In this document: positions 57,299 to 64,000 of the stretch, in pieces
How positions within the stretch are numbered: position 1 is the first letter of the stretch
Layout of the letters: the number at the start of each line of letters is the position of its first letter
Source of the DNA: Pseudanabaena sp. Chao 1811
GTDB taxonomy: Bacteria; Cyanobacteriota; Cyanobacteriia; Pseudanabaenales; Pseudanabaenaceae
Length of the DNA: 64,000 bases
Reading direction: 5' to 3'
NCBI RefSeq assembly: GCF_027942295.1
Contig: NZ_CP101416.1
Location: 4,665,582-4,729,581 of the forward strand
Notes under the pieces: generated by a model
What the model was told of the DNA's origin: nothing
Database searches by the model: none
The model's input: the letters and a program-made list of their open reading frames with translations, nothing else
Position numbers and translations under genes: made by a program

Positions 57299-57769
57299 AT
57301 GACTAAGAAACTGTTATTTGTTTGTCTCGGAAATATTTGCCGATCGCCTGCTGCGGAAAATATCATGAATCATCTGATTGAGCAGGAAGGACTAAGCGAT
57401 CGCTTTATTTGTGATTCCGCAGGTACAGGTGGTTGGCATGTAGGCGCACCACCTGATCGCCGAATGCGAGCTGCCGCCAAAGAACGAGGTTTAAATTTTG
57501 TTGGTTCCGCTAGACAATTTGAAGCGATGGACTTACGGGAATTTGACCTAATCTTGGCAATGGACAGAGACAACTATCACAATATCCTTGCCCTCGATCC
57601 ACAGGGGAAATTCAAGGACAAGGTGAAAATGATGTGTGACTATTGCCAAACCCACAATGACAAAGAAGTGCCAGATCCCTATTATGGTGGTGCAGATGGC
57701 TTTAATTATGTCATCGATCTCCTCTTCGATGCCTGTGGTGGACTTCTCAAATCCTTGAAAAGTCGCTAA
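57299..57769 (+). CDS. Low molecular weight protein-tyrosine phosphatase
   Basis: 156 residues from the ATG at 57299 (MTKKLLFVCLGNICRSPAAE). An in-frame ATG at 57287 is also possible. The P-loop CLGNICRS (Cys-X5-Arg) is complete; the general-acid Asp lies in VPDPYYGG. A typical small cytosolic phosphatase, probably acting on tyrosine-phosphorylated proteins. Confidence 0.95.
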   Translation: MTKKLLFVCLGNICRSPAAENIMNHLIEQEGLSDRFICDSAGTGGWHVGAPPDRRMRAAAKERGLNFVGSARQFEAMDLREFDLILAMDRDNYHNILALDPQGKFKDKVKMMCDYCQTHNDKEVPDPYYGGADGFNYVIDLLFDACGGLLKSLKSR

Positions 57770-57822
57770 AGTCATGTAATGCTCTGCCCAACCAGAATAA
57801 ACAGCGCAAAGGAGCAAAAAAT

Positions 57823-58413
57823 ATGTCTGCTTCAGTTACAGAAGATCTCATAACACCAAACGCAAAAGTCTGGACAGATCGGGCATTCATGGCTCTTCCC
57901 GATGATGAATGTCGTTATGAAATTGTAAATGGAGAACTAGTTGTCATGGGCAACTCAGGTGCTTTACATGGCTATATTTCCATTGTTTTGAGTTCCGCTT
58001 TGTTTGCAATTGTGTCACCGCAAAAGCTGGGGGTGTTATTTGACTCTAGCACCGCCTTCAAGATGAAAAATGGTAATAAACGCTCCCCTGATATTTCTTT
58101 TTTTGCAAAAGAGAGATTCCAAGGGATTGCAGATCTGCCCATTGGCTTTTTAGAAGGTGCACCTGATCTAGCCGTGAAAATCCTATCCCCTGGAAATACG
58201 GTCGAAGAAATTAGTACCAAACTTGTGGAATATTTTGAAAATGGTACAAAGTTAGTTTGGGTAATTAATCCTATCCAACACTATGTCTTAGTTTATCGTT
58301 CTGCCCAAGAACCCGATCGCCTACTTAAACGTGGTGATTTTCTGGATGGAGAAGATGTTATTAATGGGTTTAGTTTTGCTGTTGATCAGTTATTTCAAAG
58401 ACTTTCATTCTAG
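57823..58413 (+). CDS. Uma2 family endonuclease
   Basis: 196 residues. Motifs: LPDDECRYEIVNGELVVMGN, GNKRSPDISFFAKERFQ, APDLAVKILSPGNTVEEIS and KLVEYFENGTKLVWVINP, which place it in Uma2 (DUF820). The A-D-L-A-V-x-I strand is the catalytic core. A good ribosome site (AAAGGAG) precedes the start. This is the second Uma2 gene in the window and is only distantly similar to the first. Confidence 0.88.
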   Translation: MSASVTEDLITPNAKVWTDRAFMALPDDECRYEIVNGELVVMGNSGALHGYISIVLSSALFAIVSPQKLGVLFDSSTAFKMKNGNKRSPDISFFAKERFQGIADLPIGFLEGAPDLAVKILSPGNTVEEISTKLVEYFENGTKLVWVINPIQHYVLVYRSAQEPDRLLKRGDFLDGEDVINGFSFAVDQLFQRLSF

Positions 58414-58485
58414 GCAAGCTTTGATTTCCAAGAAATATTGGGAATGTTGTTATAATTCAGTGGCAATTGCTGAATATTTAATACC

Positions 58486-58576
58486 AATTCACAAAAATGC
58501 TGACGCACGTTTGTGAATAAAAAACAGATCTCAGTAAGGTTTTTAAAAGCTAAAAATAGAATGCCATTTTTAGCTT
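58486..58576. repeat. Two-hairpin repeat, family R2, copy 3 (diverged stems)
   Basis: Hairpin one (ATTCACAAA and its complement TTTGTGAAT), a linker (AAACAGATCTCAGTAAGGTT) and hairpin two (AAAGCTAAAAAT and ATTTTTAGCTTT). The linker matches copy 1 at 8441-8460 although both stems have different sequences. Confidence 0.6.
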
Positions 58577-58639
58577 TGTTATATGTAGCTTTAAAGATAA
58601 TCCTTTTTAAGGCTAGGAAATATCATTTTTTAAAGAGTA

Positions 58640-59536
58640 ATGACAGAGACGAAAGCATTGAAATACGCCTACTATTCTGGTTGTGTTGCTAAGGGTGCTT
58701 GCAAAGAACTCCATGCATCGACAACAGCGATCGCTCAAGCCTTAGGTATTGAATTGGTGGAATTAACTAAGGCAACCTGTTGCGGTTCGGGAACCTTTAA
58801 GGAAACCGATGAGCTAATGGAAGATGTTGTCAATGCGCGAAATATTTCTCTCGCCGAAGAATTGAATCTTAATGTGATGACGCAATGTAGCACCTGTCAG
58901 GGTGTACTTGGTCGTGTCAATGACAAGCTCAAAAGCTCTGACTCCAGTCGCAAGGATGAAGTTAATGCCTTACTGAATACCCAAGGTCATCATTTCCAAG
59001 GCTCGACGGAAGTTTTGCATTTACTCTGGATTCTCATTCGTGACTATGGCTTGGAAAATATAGCGGCTAAAGTCACGCGATCGCTTGCCAATCTGAAATG
59101 TGCTGCCTTTTATGGTTGTTATCTATTGCGATCGCAAACCGTTACGCGCTTTGACGATCCCTTTAAGCCAGAATCCCTAGAAAACATTTTTCGTACAGTT
59201 GGTGCAACTCCTATTTATTACGATGGTCGCGTACAGTGCTGCGGTTGGCCGATTTCCAGCTATGCCCCAAAGGAATCTTTCTCAATGGCAGGAAGACATC
59301 TCACTGACGCGATCGCCGCAGGTGCAGATTGTATTGTTACCCCATGTCCTCTTTGTCACTTAAATCTCGATTCCCGCCAACCTGAAGTTGAGAAGGTAAT
59401 TGGTCAAAAATTGGGTATCCCAATTTTGCACCTACCTCAATTAATTGGCTTAGCGATCGGCATTGATCCGAAAGTACTTGGCTTAGATCGCCACATCGTT
59501 TCTACAAGTTCAGTTTTACAAAAACTTGCTCTATAA
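58640..59536 (+). CDS. HdrB-like protein with two CCG domains
   Basis: 298 residues. Two cysteine-rich CCG modules are visible: YAYYSGCVAKG with LTKATCCGSGTF and TQCSTCQGVLG, and KCAAFYGCYLL with GRVQCCGWPIS and VTPCPLCHLNLDSRQPEV. Such modules hold unusual [4Fe-4S] clusters in heterodisulfide reductase subunit B and related enzymes. In cyanobacteria the redox partner is not settled. Followed by a strong terminator and a tRNA gene. Confidence 0.92.
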   Translation: MTETKALKYAYYSGCVAKGACKELHASTTAIAQALGIELVELTKATCCGSGTFKETDELMEDVVNARNISLAEELNLNVMTQCSTCQGVLGRVNDKLKSSDSSRKDEVNALLNTQGHHFQGSTEVLHLLWILIRDYGLENIAAKVTRSLANLKCAAFYGCYLLRSQTVTRFDDPFKPESLENIFRTVGATPIYYDGRVQCCGWPISSYAPKESFSMAGRHLTDAIAAGADCIVTPCPLCHLNLDSRQPEVEKVIGQKLGIPILHLPQLIGLAIGIDPKVLGLDRHIVSTSSVLQKLAL

Positions 59537-59577
59537 ACAAGAAAAGGTTTTCACTTTGTGAAAACCTTTTCTTGTTC
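59536..59577. terminator. Terminator between the HdrB-like gene and tRNA-Leu
   Basis: AACAAGAAAAGGTTTTCAC, a TTT loop and the complementary arm ending in TTTTCTTGTT. It serves the plus-strand gene and lies just after the minus-strand tRNA. Confidence 0.8.
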
Positions 59578-59580
59578 TTA

Positions 59581-59664
59581 TGGGCAAAGAGAGAATCGAA
59601 CTCTCATGACATCGCTGTCGTCAGATTTTGAGTCTGATGCGTCTACCAATTCCGCCATTCGCCC
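59581..59664 (-). tRNA. trnL-CAA: tRNA-Leu (anticodon CAA)
   Basis: 84 nt on the minus strand. The acceptor stem GGGCGAA pairs with TTTGCCC (one G-T), discriminator A. The D-arm has AATTGGTAGACGC, and the anticodon stem-loop is TCAGA-CTCAAAA-TCTGA, giving anticodon CAA for the UUG codon. A long variable arm (class II) follows and the T-arm GAGAGTTCGATTCTCTC is typical. The 3' CCA is not encoded. Confidence 0.95.
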
Positions 59665-59942
59665 TGACTTCAGGATTTATATAGTAGCCAACAATAATGG
59701 TCTTTGTCAAATATTTTTTTGAAAAACTCTATCATTGAGTGTTTCGTTAACCCAGAACTGAGATGCGGCGCTTTTCAGCATATCTAAGTTCTGGATTTTA
59801 TAGCAATAAATGAAGGCGGCGCTTCGCGCCGCCTTCATTTATTGCTATAGATTGAAAAACTACTATAGGAGGGATATATCTGAACCTCTATGACAGCTAC
59901 TATGAAGGCTAATCTTAAACAAACTTAACTTTTCAGCAACCT

Positions 59943-60338
59943 ATGTCCAAGCTCGAACGCCTAATTATGCTGGCGGAAGATGAATTAGTTCAGTACAGCA
60001 CCACCGCTCGCAAGATCGAAAAACTGCGCCAAAAAGTCAGCTTATCTCTGAATGTTGCTGAACAAAAGCAAGCTAAAGCGGAACTAATTGCCGCAATGCC
60101 CACCGATGACATTAGCCAAGTAGTCGAAAAAAATCGTCAGACTATTTCTCTACCTTTCTGGGGGATCGCAGGGCTAGGACTGCTATTAGGTATATCAATG
60201 GAACAGCCCCTAGATTTTATCGCTACGGGGATCGGCACTGTTGCCGCGATCGCCTTGCAAAAGTGGGGATGGCAACTACAGGCCAAGCGACTAGTTTTAC
60301 AAACCCTAGAAGACATCGAAGAACGGACAAAGCGTTAG
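59943..60338 (+). CDS. Small coiled-coil membrane protein
   Basis: 131 residues. A helical, charged N-terminal part (SKLERLIMLAEDELVQYSTTARKIEKLRQKV) leads to two short hydrophobic segments (FWGIAGLGLLLGISM and FIATGIGTVAAIALQKWGW) and a basic C-terminal helix. I do not recognise a family. It is probably an inner-membrane accessory protein. Confidence 0.65.
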   Translation: MSKLERLIMLAEDELVQYSTTARKIEKLRQKVSLSLNVAEQKQAKAELIAAMPTDDISQVVEKNRQTISLPFWGIAGLGLLLGISMEQPLDFIATGIGTVAAIALQKWGWQLQAKRLVLQTLEDIEERTKR

Positions 60339-60351
60339 TCAAACAGTCTAA

Positions 60352-60455
60352 GTAGAAGCGCACCCCAAAGGGGTGCACTTCTACAAACTAAAAAATCTAC
60401 AAATGATTTAGGACTGCTATATTTAAAGACTGTGCTACAACCACAGTCTTTAAAT
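60352..60455. repeat. Two adjacent palindromes upstream of trmL
   Basis: GTAGAAGCGCACCCC around an AAA loop (60352-60384), then ATTTAAAGACTGTG with a 7-bp loop (60421-60455). The first can terminate the upstream gene; the second lies just before trmL. Confidence 0.55.
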
Positions 60456-60469
60456 TTCCTGAATCGTCA

Positions 60470-60916
60470 ATGCTGCAAGTCGCTCTCATCTATCCCGAAA
60501 TTCCGCCCAATACTGGCAATATCGCTCGCACCTGTGCCGCCACAAATACCCATTTGCACTTGGTTGAGCCTCTAGGCTTTGAAATTAGCGATCGCCAACT
60601 AAAGCGAGCAGGCATAGACTATTGGGACTATGTAAACGTGACTGTACATCCCAATATCGAATCCCTACGCGAAGCATCCAAAGGGGGAAGGTGGATTTGC
60701 TTTAGTGCGCGTGGAGCAAAACATTTTCGAGAATTTCAATATCAAGATGGTGATTGGCTATTATTTGGCAGTGAATCCAGTGGCTTACCTCAAGAAGTCC
60801 TTGCCAATAATCCTGCGGTTTATATCCCTATGGAAAATCCCAACGTCCGCAGTCTCAATCTCTCCGTGAGTGCTGCCCTCGGCTTATTTGAAGCCAGACG
60901 ACAATTAGGAATTTAA
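60470..60916 (+). CDS. trmL: tRNA (cytidine(34)-2'-O)-methyltransferase TrmL
   Basis: 148 residues, SPOUT fold. Motifs: VALIYPEIPPNTGNIARTCAAT near the N-terminus, LLFGSESSGLPQEVL, and the knot-forming IPMENPNVRSLNLSVSAALGLFEARRQ. It methylates the wobble position of tRNA-Leu. A substrate gene (tRNA-Leu) lies under 1 kb away, which is probably coincidence. Confidence 0.95.
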   Translation: MLQVALIYPEIPPNTGNIARTCAATNTHLHLVEPLGFEISDRQLKRAGIDYWDYVNVTVHPNIESLREASKGGRWICFSARGAKHFREFQYQDGDWLLFGSESSGLPQEVLANNPAVYIPMENPNVRSLNLSVSAALGLFEARRQLGI

Positions 60917-60946
60917 AAAGAGGCGAACCTCTCTTTTTAAATTTAC

Positions 60947-61016
60947 TTAACATGAGTTCGGGATGATTTGAAACTGGCTTTGAGAGAGGGTTTGTTACAC
61001 AAACCCTCTCTCAAAG
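60947..61016. repeat. Dispersed palindromic repeat, family R1, copy 2
   Basis: TTAACATGAGTTCGGGATGA followed by the CTTTGAGAGAGGGTTTG hairpin, the inverse of the copy at 1100-1170. Confidence 0.75.
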
Positions 61017-61064
61017 CCCAAAAGCAAAAGCCTTGCGTAGCAAGGCTTTTGCTTTTGGGCTTTG
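61012..61064 (-). terminator. Long hairpin terminator of dnaE-C
   Basis: CAAAGCCCAAAAGCAAAAGC with CTTGC, a short loop and the complementary arm, about 25 bp of stem. It lies between the convergent trmL and dnaE-C genes. Confidence 0.7.
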
Positions 61065-61093
61065 AAAATTTGCCAGCTTAATCCGAAATAACG

Positions 61094-62461
61094 TTACTTA
61101 GTAACTAGTGCATCGTAACTAGCTTTAAATCCTGCTTGCTGTAAAGCTTTAACGGCAGTTTCTTCATCTTCAACCCAGAATTGATTGCCTAGGCGCACTA
61201 ACTTTGGCATATATTCGATCGCTGCAATTACAGGAATTTTGGCAGAAGTATCAGGCTCATTTCTGCCATAGTTAGAATTGCCTTGGTTAGAGTTGCTATA
61301 GCTAGGATTAGGATTTAAGGCGGTTTTTAGCTGTTGCAAAACTTGGCGATCGCTAGCCTGTTCGCGAGTTAGCTCAACCCGCACCATTCTTACTGACTCA
61401 ATCGGCTGCATATTGTCAATAATTAATTGCGTTTGTTCATCGCGACGATCAATCTTGCCCCACACCATCACCCGTTTATCCTTTTCCAAGAGATGCTTGA
61501 CCTTATCAAAGGTCTTGGGGAACACGACAGCTTCAGTACTACCTGTGAGATCTTCGAGTTGCAAAATTGCCATCTGATCGCCTTTTTTGGTAGTTACGGC
61601 TTTGATATCAAGAATCAATGCGATCGCTGTAACGGTTTTAGTTTCTGAGGAATCAGGAATATCACAGAGATTAATCGGAGCCATTACCCTCGCCGAACGA
61701 CTGACTACACTGAGGGGATGATCAGAAATATAGAAACCGAGTAATTCCTTTTCCATCCGTAACTTTTCCTGAGAGGAATAGTCCTGAACGCGATTGGTTG
61801 TAGGAGCAGTGTCGAAGGTCTTAGTATTACTACTTTCGCCAAAGAAATCAAACAGATTGCCCTGACCTGATGCTAGCTCTTTGGCGCGGCGTGAAGCCCA
61901 TTCCATCGTGATATCAAGATCATTCATCAACTGATGACGATTTGGCTCTAGCAAATCTAACGCCCCAGTTTGGATCAATGCTTCTAAAGCTTTCTTATTG
62001 AGCGATCGCGAATCAAGGCGGCTACATAAATCAGCTAGCGAGGTAAAGGCTCCATCCTGCTGTCTAGCTTGTAGAATTGCAGCGATCGGGCCTGCCCCAA
62101 GGTTTTTAATTGCCGCCAAGCCAAATAAAATTTGCTGTCCCCTTGGCGTAAAGTCTTCACCTGAACTATTCACATCGGGGGGCAATACCTGAATCCCCAT
62201 ACTGCGACAGTTGGCAATATAGCGCTGTACCTTGTCTTGGTCGCCACTGACCGAAGACAACAAAGCTGCCATATATTCAACGGGATAGTTCGCCTTAAGG
62301 TATGCAGTTTGGTAAGTTACATAGCCATAGGCAACACTATGGGACTTATTAAAGCAATTGGAAGCTATATAGCCATTATCAAGTAAAAAATTATGATCGC
62401 GTTCTAAGCCAATATCGAAAACAGGTTGTACTCCTAACGATTTACGGCTAACGATTTTCAT
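61094..62461 (-). CDS. dnaE-C: DNA polymerase III alpha subunit, C-terminal half with split-intein Int-C
   Basis: 455 residues. Residues 1-35 are the C-terminal fragment of the DnaE split intein ([22 protein letters not shown]), ending with Asn35; Cys36 ([16 protein letters not shown]) is the first C-extein residue. The rest is the C-terminal DnaE part: the fingers and helix-hairpin-helix region, an OB-fold ([39 protein letters not shown]) and a tail. The N-terminal gene with Int-N is elsewhere in the genome. Trans-splicing joins the two halves into a working polymerase. Confidence 0.97.
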   Translation of the reverse strand: MKIVSRKSLGVQPVFDIGLERDHNFLLDNGYIASNCFNKSHSVAYGYVTYQTAYLKANYPVEYMAALLSSVSGDQDKVQRYIANCRSMGIQVLPPDVNSSGEDFTPRGQQILFGLAAIKNLGAGPIAAILQARQQDGAFTSLADLCSRLDSRSLNKKALEALIQTGALDLLEPNRHQLMNDLDITMEWASRRAKELASGQGNLFDFFGESSNTKTFDTAPTTNRVQDYSSQEKLRMEKELLGFYISDHPLSVVSRSARVMAPINLCDIPDSSETKTVTAIALILDIKAVTTKKGDQMAILQLEDLTGSTEAVVFPKTFDKVKHLLEKDKRVMVWGKIDRRDEQTQLIIDNMQPIESVRMVRVELTREQASDRQVLQQLKTALNPNPSYSNSNQGNSNYGRNEPDTSAKIPVIAAIEYMPKLVRLGNQFWVEDEETAVKALQQAGFKASYDALVTK

Positions 62462-62643
62462 TTTTATGACAGCCCATTTATGTTGAATTTAGTCCAGAAA
62501 GACATGTAAAAACCTTGCCAAATAAGCTTTTTACATGTCTTTCTAGGTTTTAAGAAAGCGCATAGCGCTGTAATTATTTCAAAAATGCAAAAAATTAGCG
62601 CCCAGAGATAGCAACTATACCTAAGCGCTGATTGTTATGAGAC

Positions 62644-62993
62644 TTATGGTTCAAAACCTTCTAATTCGGGTACTTCAGCAACAAGATGTACACCTTGAAT
62701 GTAGAGAGAACGACCATACTTACCAACATTCTCTAAACGTAACTTGCCACCTTGTTTCTTGGCTTGTACCGCCATATCGATCGCAGCGCCTACTCCCCTA
62801 CTGACAATCTTAGTTACACCTTCAAAGTCTAATACGATCGCCACTAATTTCTGATCAATAAATGGCTGCACTGCTTGTCGAAAGTATGGAACTGTGGTTA
62901 CGCTCAAAGCACCATTCAGTTTGAGAATAACTTGATCGCCATCAATTTGTTCAACGATCTTGAGTTCATCTTGTAAAATGAGGAATGAGTCAT
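62644..62993 (-). CDS. STAS-domain anti-sigma antagonist, apparent 5' frameshift
   Basis: The visible STAS core (VTTVPYFRQAVQPFIDQ, VLDFEGVTKIVSRGVGAAIDMAV, LRLENVGKYGRSLYIQG) has no ATG, GTG or TTG in frame before residue ~23 of the domain. In frame, the DNA encodes DELKIVEQIDGDQVILKLNG, the first STAS strand. An ATG at 62993 overlaps the TGA of the preceding gene but is one base out of frame; adding one T to the TTTT run (62975-62978) restores MTHSSFLQDELKIVEQ. The DSSG-type serine motif is replaced by KIVSRGVGAA. Short alternative start: TTG at 62907. Confidence 0.78.
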
Positions 62994-63433
62994 GGTTGGA
63001 GAATGGGTTTGGGGATAGACAAAAACTTACTCATACGGACTGTTGTACCTTGATCAGTAGATTCGATCTCTACTTTATCAACTAATGCTTTGATCATATG
63101 TATACCAAAACCGCCATTTTTGACACCAATCTCGGATATCAAATCAAAATCAGGTGGTGGAACACTGTCAACATCAAAGCCAGAGCCACGATCATGGACT
63201 TCTAAGATTAGGCTAGTATTGGCTGCGAAAACAACAACCTCCACGTCAAGGTCTGATGTACTGTAAAGAACCGCATTCACTAAAGCTTCCGTAAGAGCTT
63301 GTACGATGTCTTGCACAGCATTAGGACTAAACCCCATTTTTGTAGCGAGTACTTCGACTGCCGCGATGGGAATGTCCTCGATTCCCTCAACGGGTGGAAT
63401 TGAGATTCGCAGCTTTAAAGGCTTCTCACTCAT
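62990..63433 (-). CDS. Anti-sigma regulatory factor, HATPase type (RsbW-like)
   Basis: 147 residues. A GHKL ATPase domain: NAVQDIVQALTEALVNAVLYS (N box), LILEVHDRGSGFDVDSVPPPDF (G1 box) and GVKNGGFGIHMIKALVDKVEI (G2 box), with TTVRMSKFL at the end. It probably phosphorylates the STAS protein encoded directly downstream; the two overlap in an ATGA. This is a partner-switching pair, likely regulating a sigma factor or another output. Confidence 0.92.
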   Translation of the reverse strand: MSEKPLKLRISIPPVEGIEDIPIAAVEVLATKMGFSPNAVQDIVQALTEALVNAVLYSTSDLDVEVVVFAANTSLILEVHDRGSGFDVDSVPPPDFDLISEIGVKNGGFGIHMIKALVDKVEIESTDQGTTVRMSKFLSIPKPILQP

Positions 63434-63560
63434 GGGGAGTCATTCTTTAGCTTTGATTAGCTTTGCCAGATGTAATATACCACACGTTCTCAACGGATGC
63501 GGGTAAACCCAATAAATTTTTGCTAACAATCATGGGTATATAAGGTGATTGTTTAATGTT

Positions 63561-64000
63561 CTAATCATGGGTTCCCCAACTTCTAACAGCTTCGGCAATT
63601 GCCGCAATAGATCCTGAGGCTAGGATGAGCAAAACGCTAAGAGCATTTAATTCGGGAGTAACCCCACCACCACTGCGTAGTGACGAAAAAATTGCTATAG
63701 GTAATGTGGTTGAGCCAACACCTGCGGTAAAGTAAGCAATCACAAAATCGTCCATACTCAGAATAAATGCTAATAAGCATCCTGAGAGTATGCCTGGTAA
63801 AAGCTGTGGCAAAAGCACACGCAAAAAGGCTTGAACAGGGGTCGCCCCAAGATCGAGAGCAGCTTCTTCGAGTTTAGGATCAATACTCGCAAGTCGGCTA
63901 GAGACCACAACCGCCACATAGGCTAGACAAAAGACAATATGGGCAACCACAATTGTGCCAAGACTTAGAGGTAGCTTAATTGCTGCAAAAAATACAAGGG
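63561..64000 (-). CDS. ABC transporter permease, PotC-like (5' partial)
   Basis: The frame is open to the right edge, so the start is outside. The last ~147 residues include AAIKLPLSLGTIVVAHIVFCLAYVAVVV and the EAA-loop motif LEEAALDLGATPVQAFLRVLLPQLLPGILSG, which docks on the ATPase, then FILSMDDFVIAYFTAG typical of spermidine/putrescine permease PotC. Partner genes lie outside the window. Transport of a polyamine is likely, but not certain. Confidence 0.9.
   Translation of the reverse strand, partial: LVFFAAIKLPLSLGTIVVAHIVFCLAYVAVVVSSRLASIDPKLEEAALDLGATPVQAFLRVLLPQLLPGILSGCLLAFILSMDDFVIAYFTAGVGSTTLPIAIFSSLRSGGGVTPELNALSVLLILASGSIAAIAEAVRSWGTHD

Overview
The window is chromosomal DNA of a cyanobacterium. 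The evidence is very frequent HIP1 octamers (GCGATCGC) in the core genes, petB-petD for cytochrome b6f, the C-terminal half of a split dnaE gene that begins with the DnaE split intein, and many small cyanobacterial families (DUF1816, Alr4036-type PPOX proteins, Uma2 nucleases). A filamentous Pseudanabaena-like organism would fit, but I cannot fix the genus from sequence alone.

Layout. 1-27 kb is mostly housekeeping: a lipid-A-disaccharide-synthase-like gene cut by the window edge, msrA, a DUF1816 gene, mrnC-rlmB, a STAS regulator, gatA, a secreted trypsin-like protease with PPC domains, a DUF1993 gene, a solute-binding protein, rpmI-rplT, lpxB, a response regulator with GGDEF and EAL domains, a CSP41-like epimerase, an amidase overlapping an AEC transporter, a membrane diguanylate cyclase, mnmG, pilT, map, an atypical SDR and a LysM/lysozyme-like gene. 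28.0-31.4 kb is a small chromosomal integron. Its integrase (intI) diverges from a repeat-rich attI-like region, followed by a cassette whose three overlapping or tightly spaced unknown genes run to a well-formed 70-bp attC site. 31.5-38.8 kb holds ahcY, an ankyrin protein, a HerA-like ATPase with a small partner, a large P-loop recombination-type protein and a PPOX flavoprotein.

38.9-44.7 kb is one type ISP restriction-modification gene broken by three different insertions. The first is an IS256-family element with an 8-bp target duplication whose removal restores the reading frame. The second is a two-gene HNH endonuclease cassette that splits the gene into translationally overlapping parts. 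The third is an in-frame DUF559 nuclease domain flanked by inverted copies of a GC-rich palindromic repeat. 44.7-53 kb holds a protein with a triple amphipathic repeat, a Uma2 nuclease, petB-petD, an M23 peptidase, a GNAT gene, a PIN-type toxin-antitoxin pair, a frameshifted helical-repeat gene, a MITE and a DUF6036 nucleotidyltransferase pair. 53-64 kb returns to core genes: ribF, pyk, an Fe-ADH, a low-molecular-weight phosphatase, Uma2, an HdrB-like protein, tRNA-Leu(CAA), trmL, dnaE-C, an anti-sigma/STAS pair and a PotC-like permease cut by the window end.

Small palindromic and MITE-like repeats of several families lie between genes throughout. The most original material is the integron cassette, the three insertions in the ISP gene, and a repeat family in which a conserved linker joins two hairpins with differing stems.
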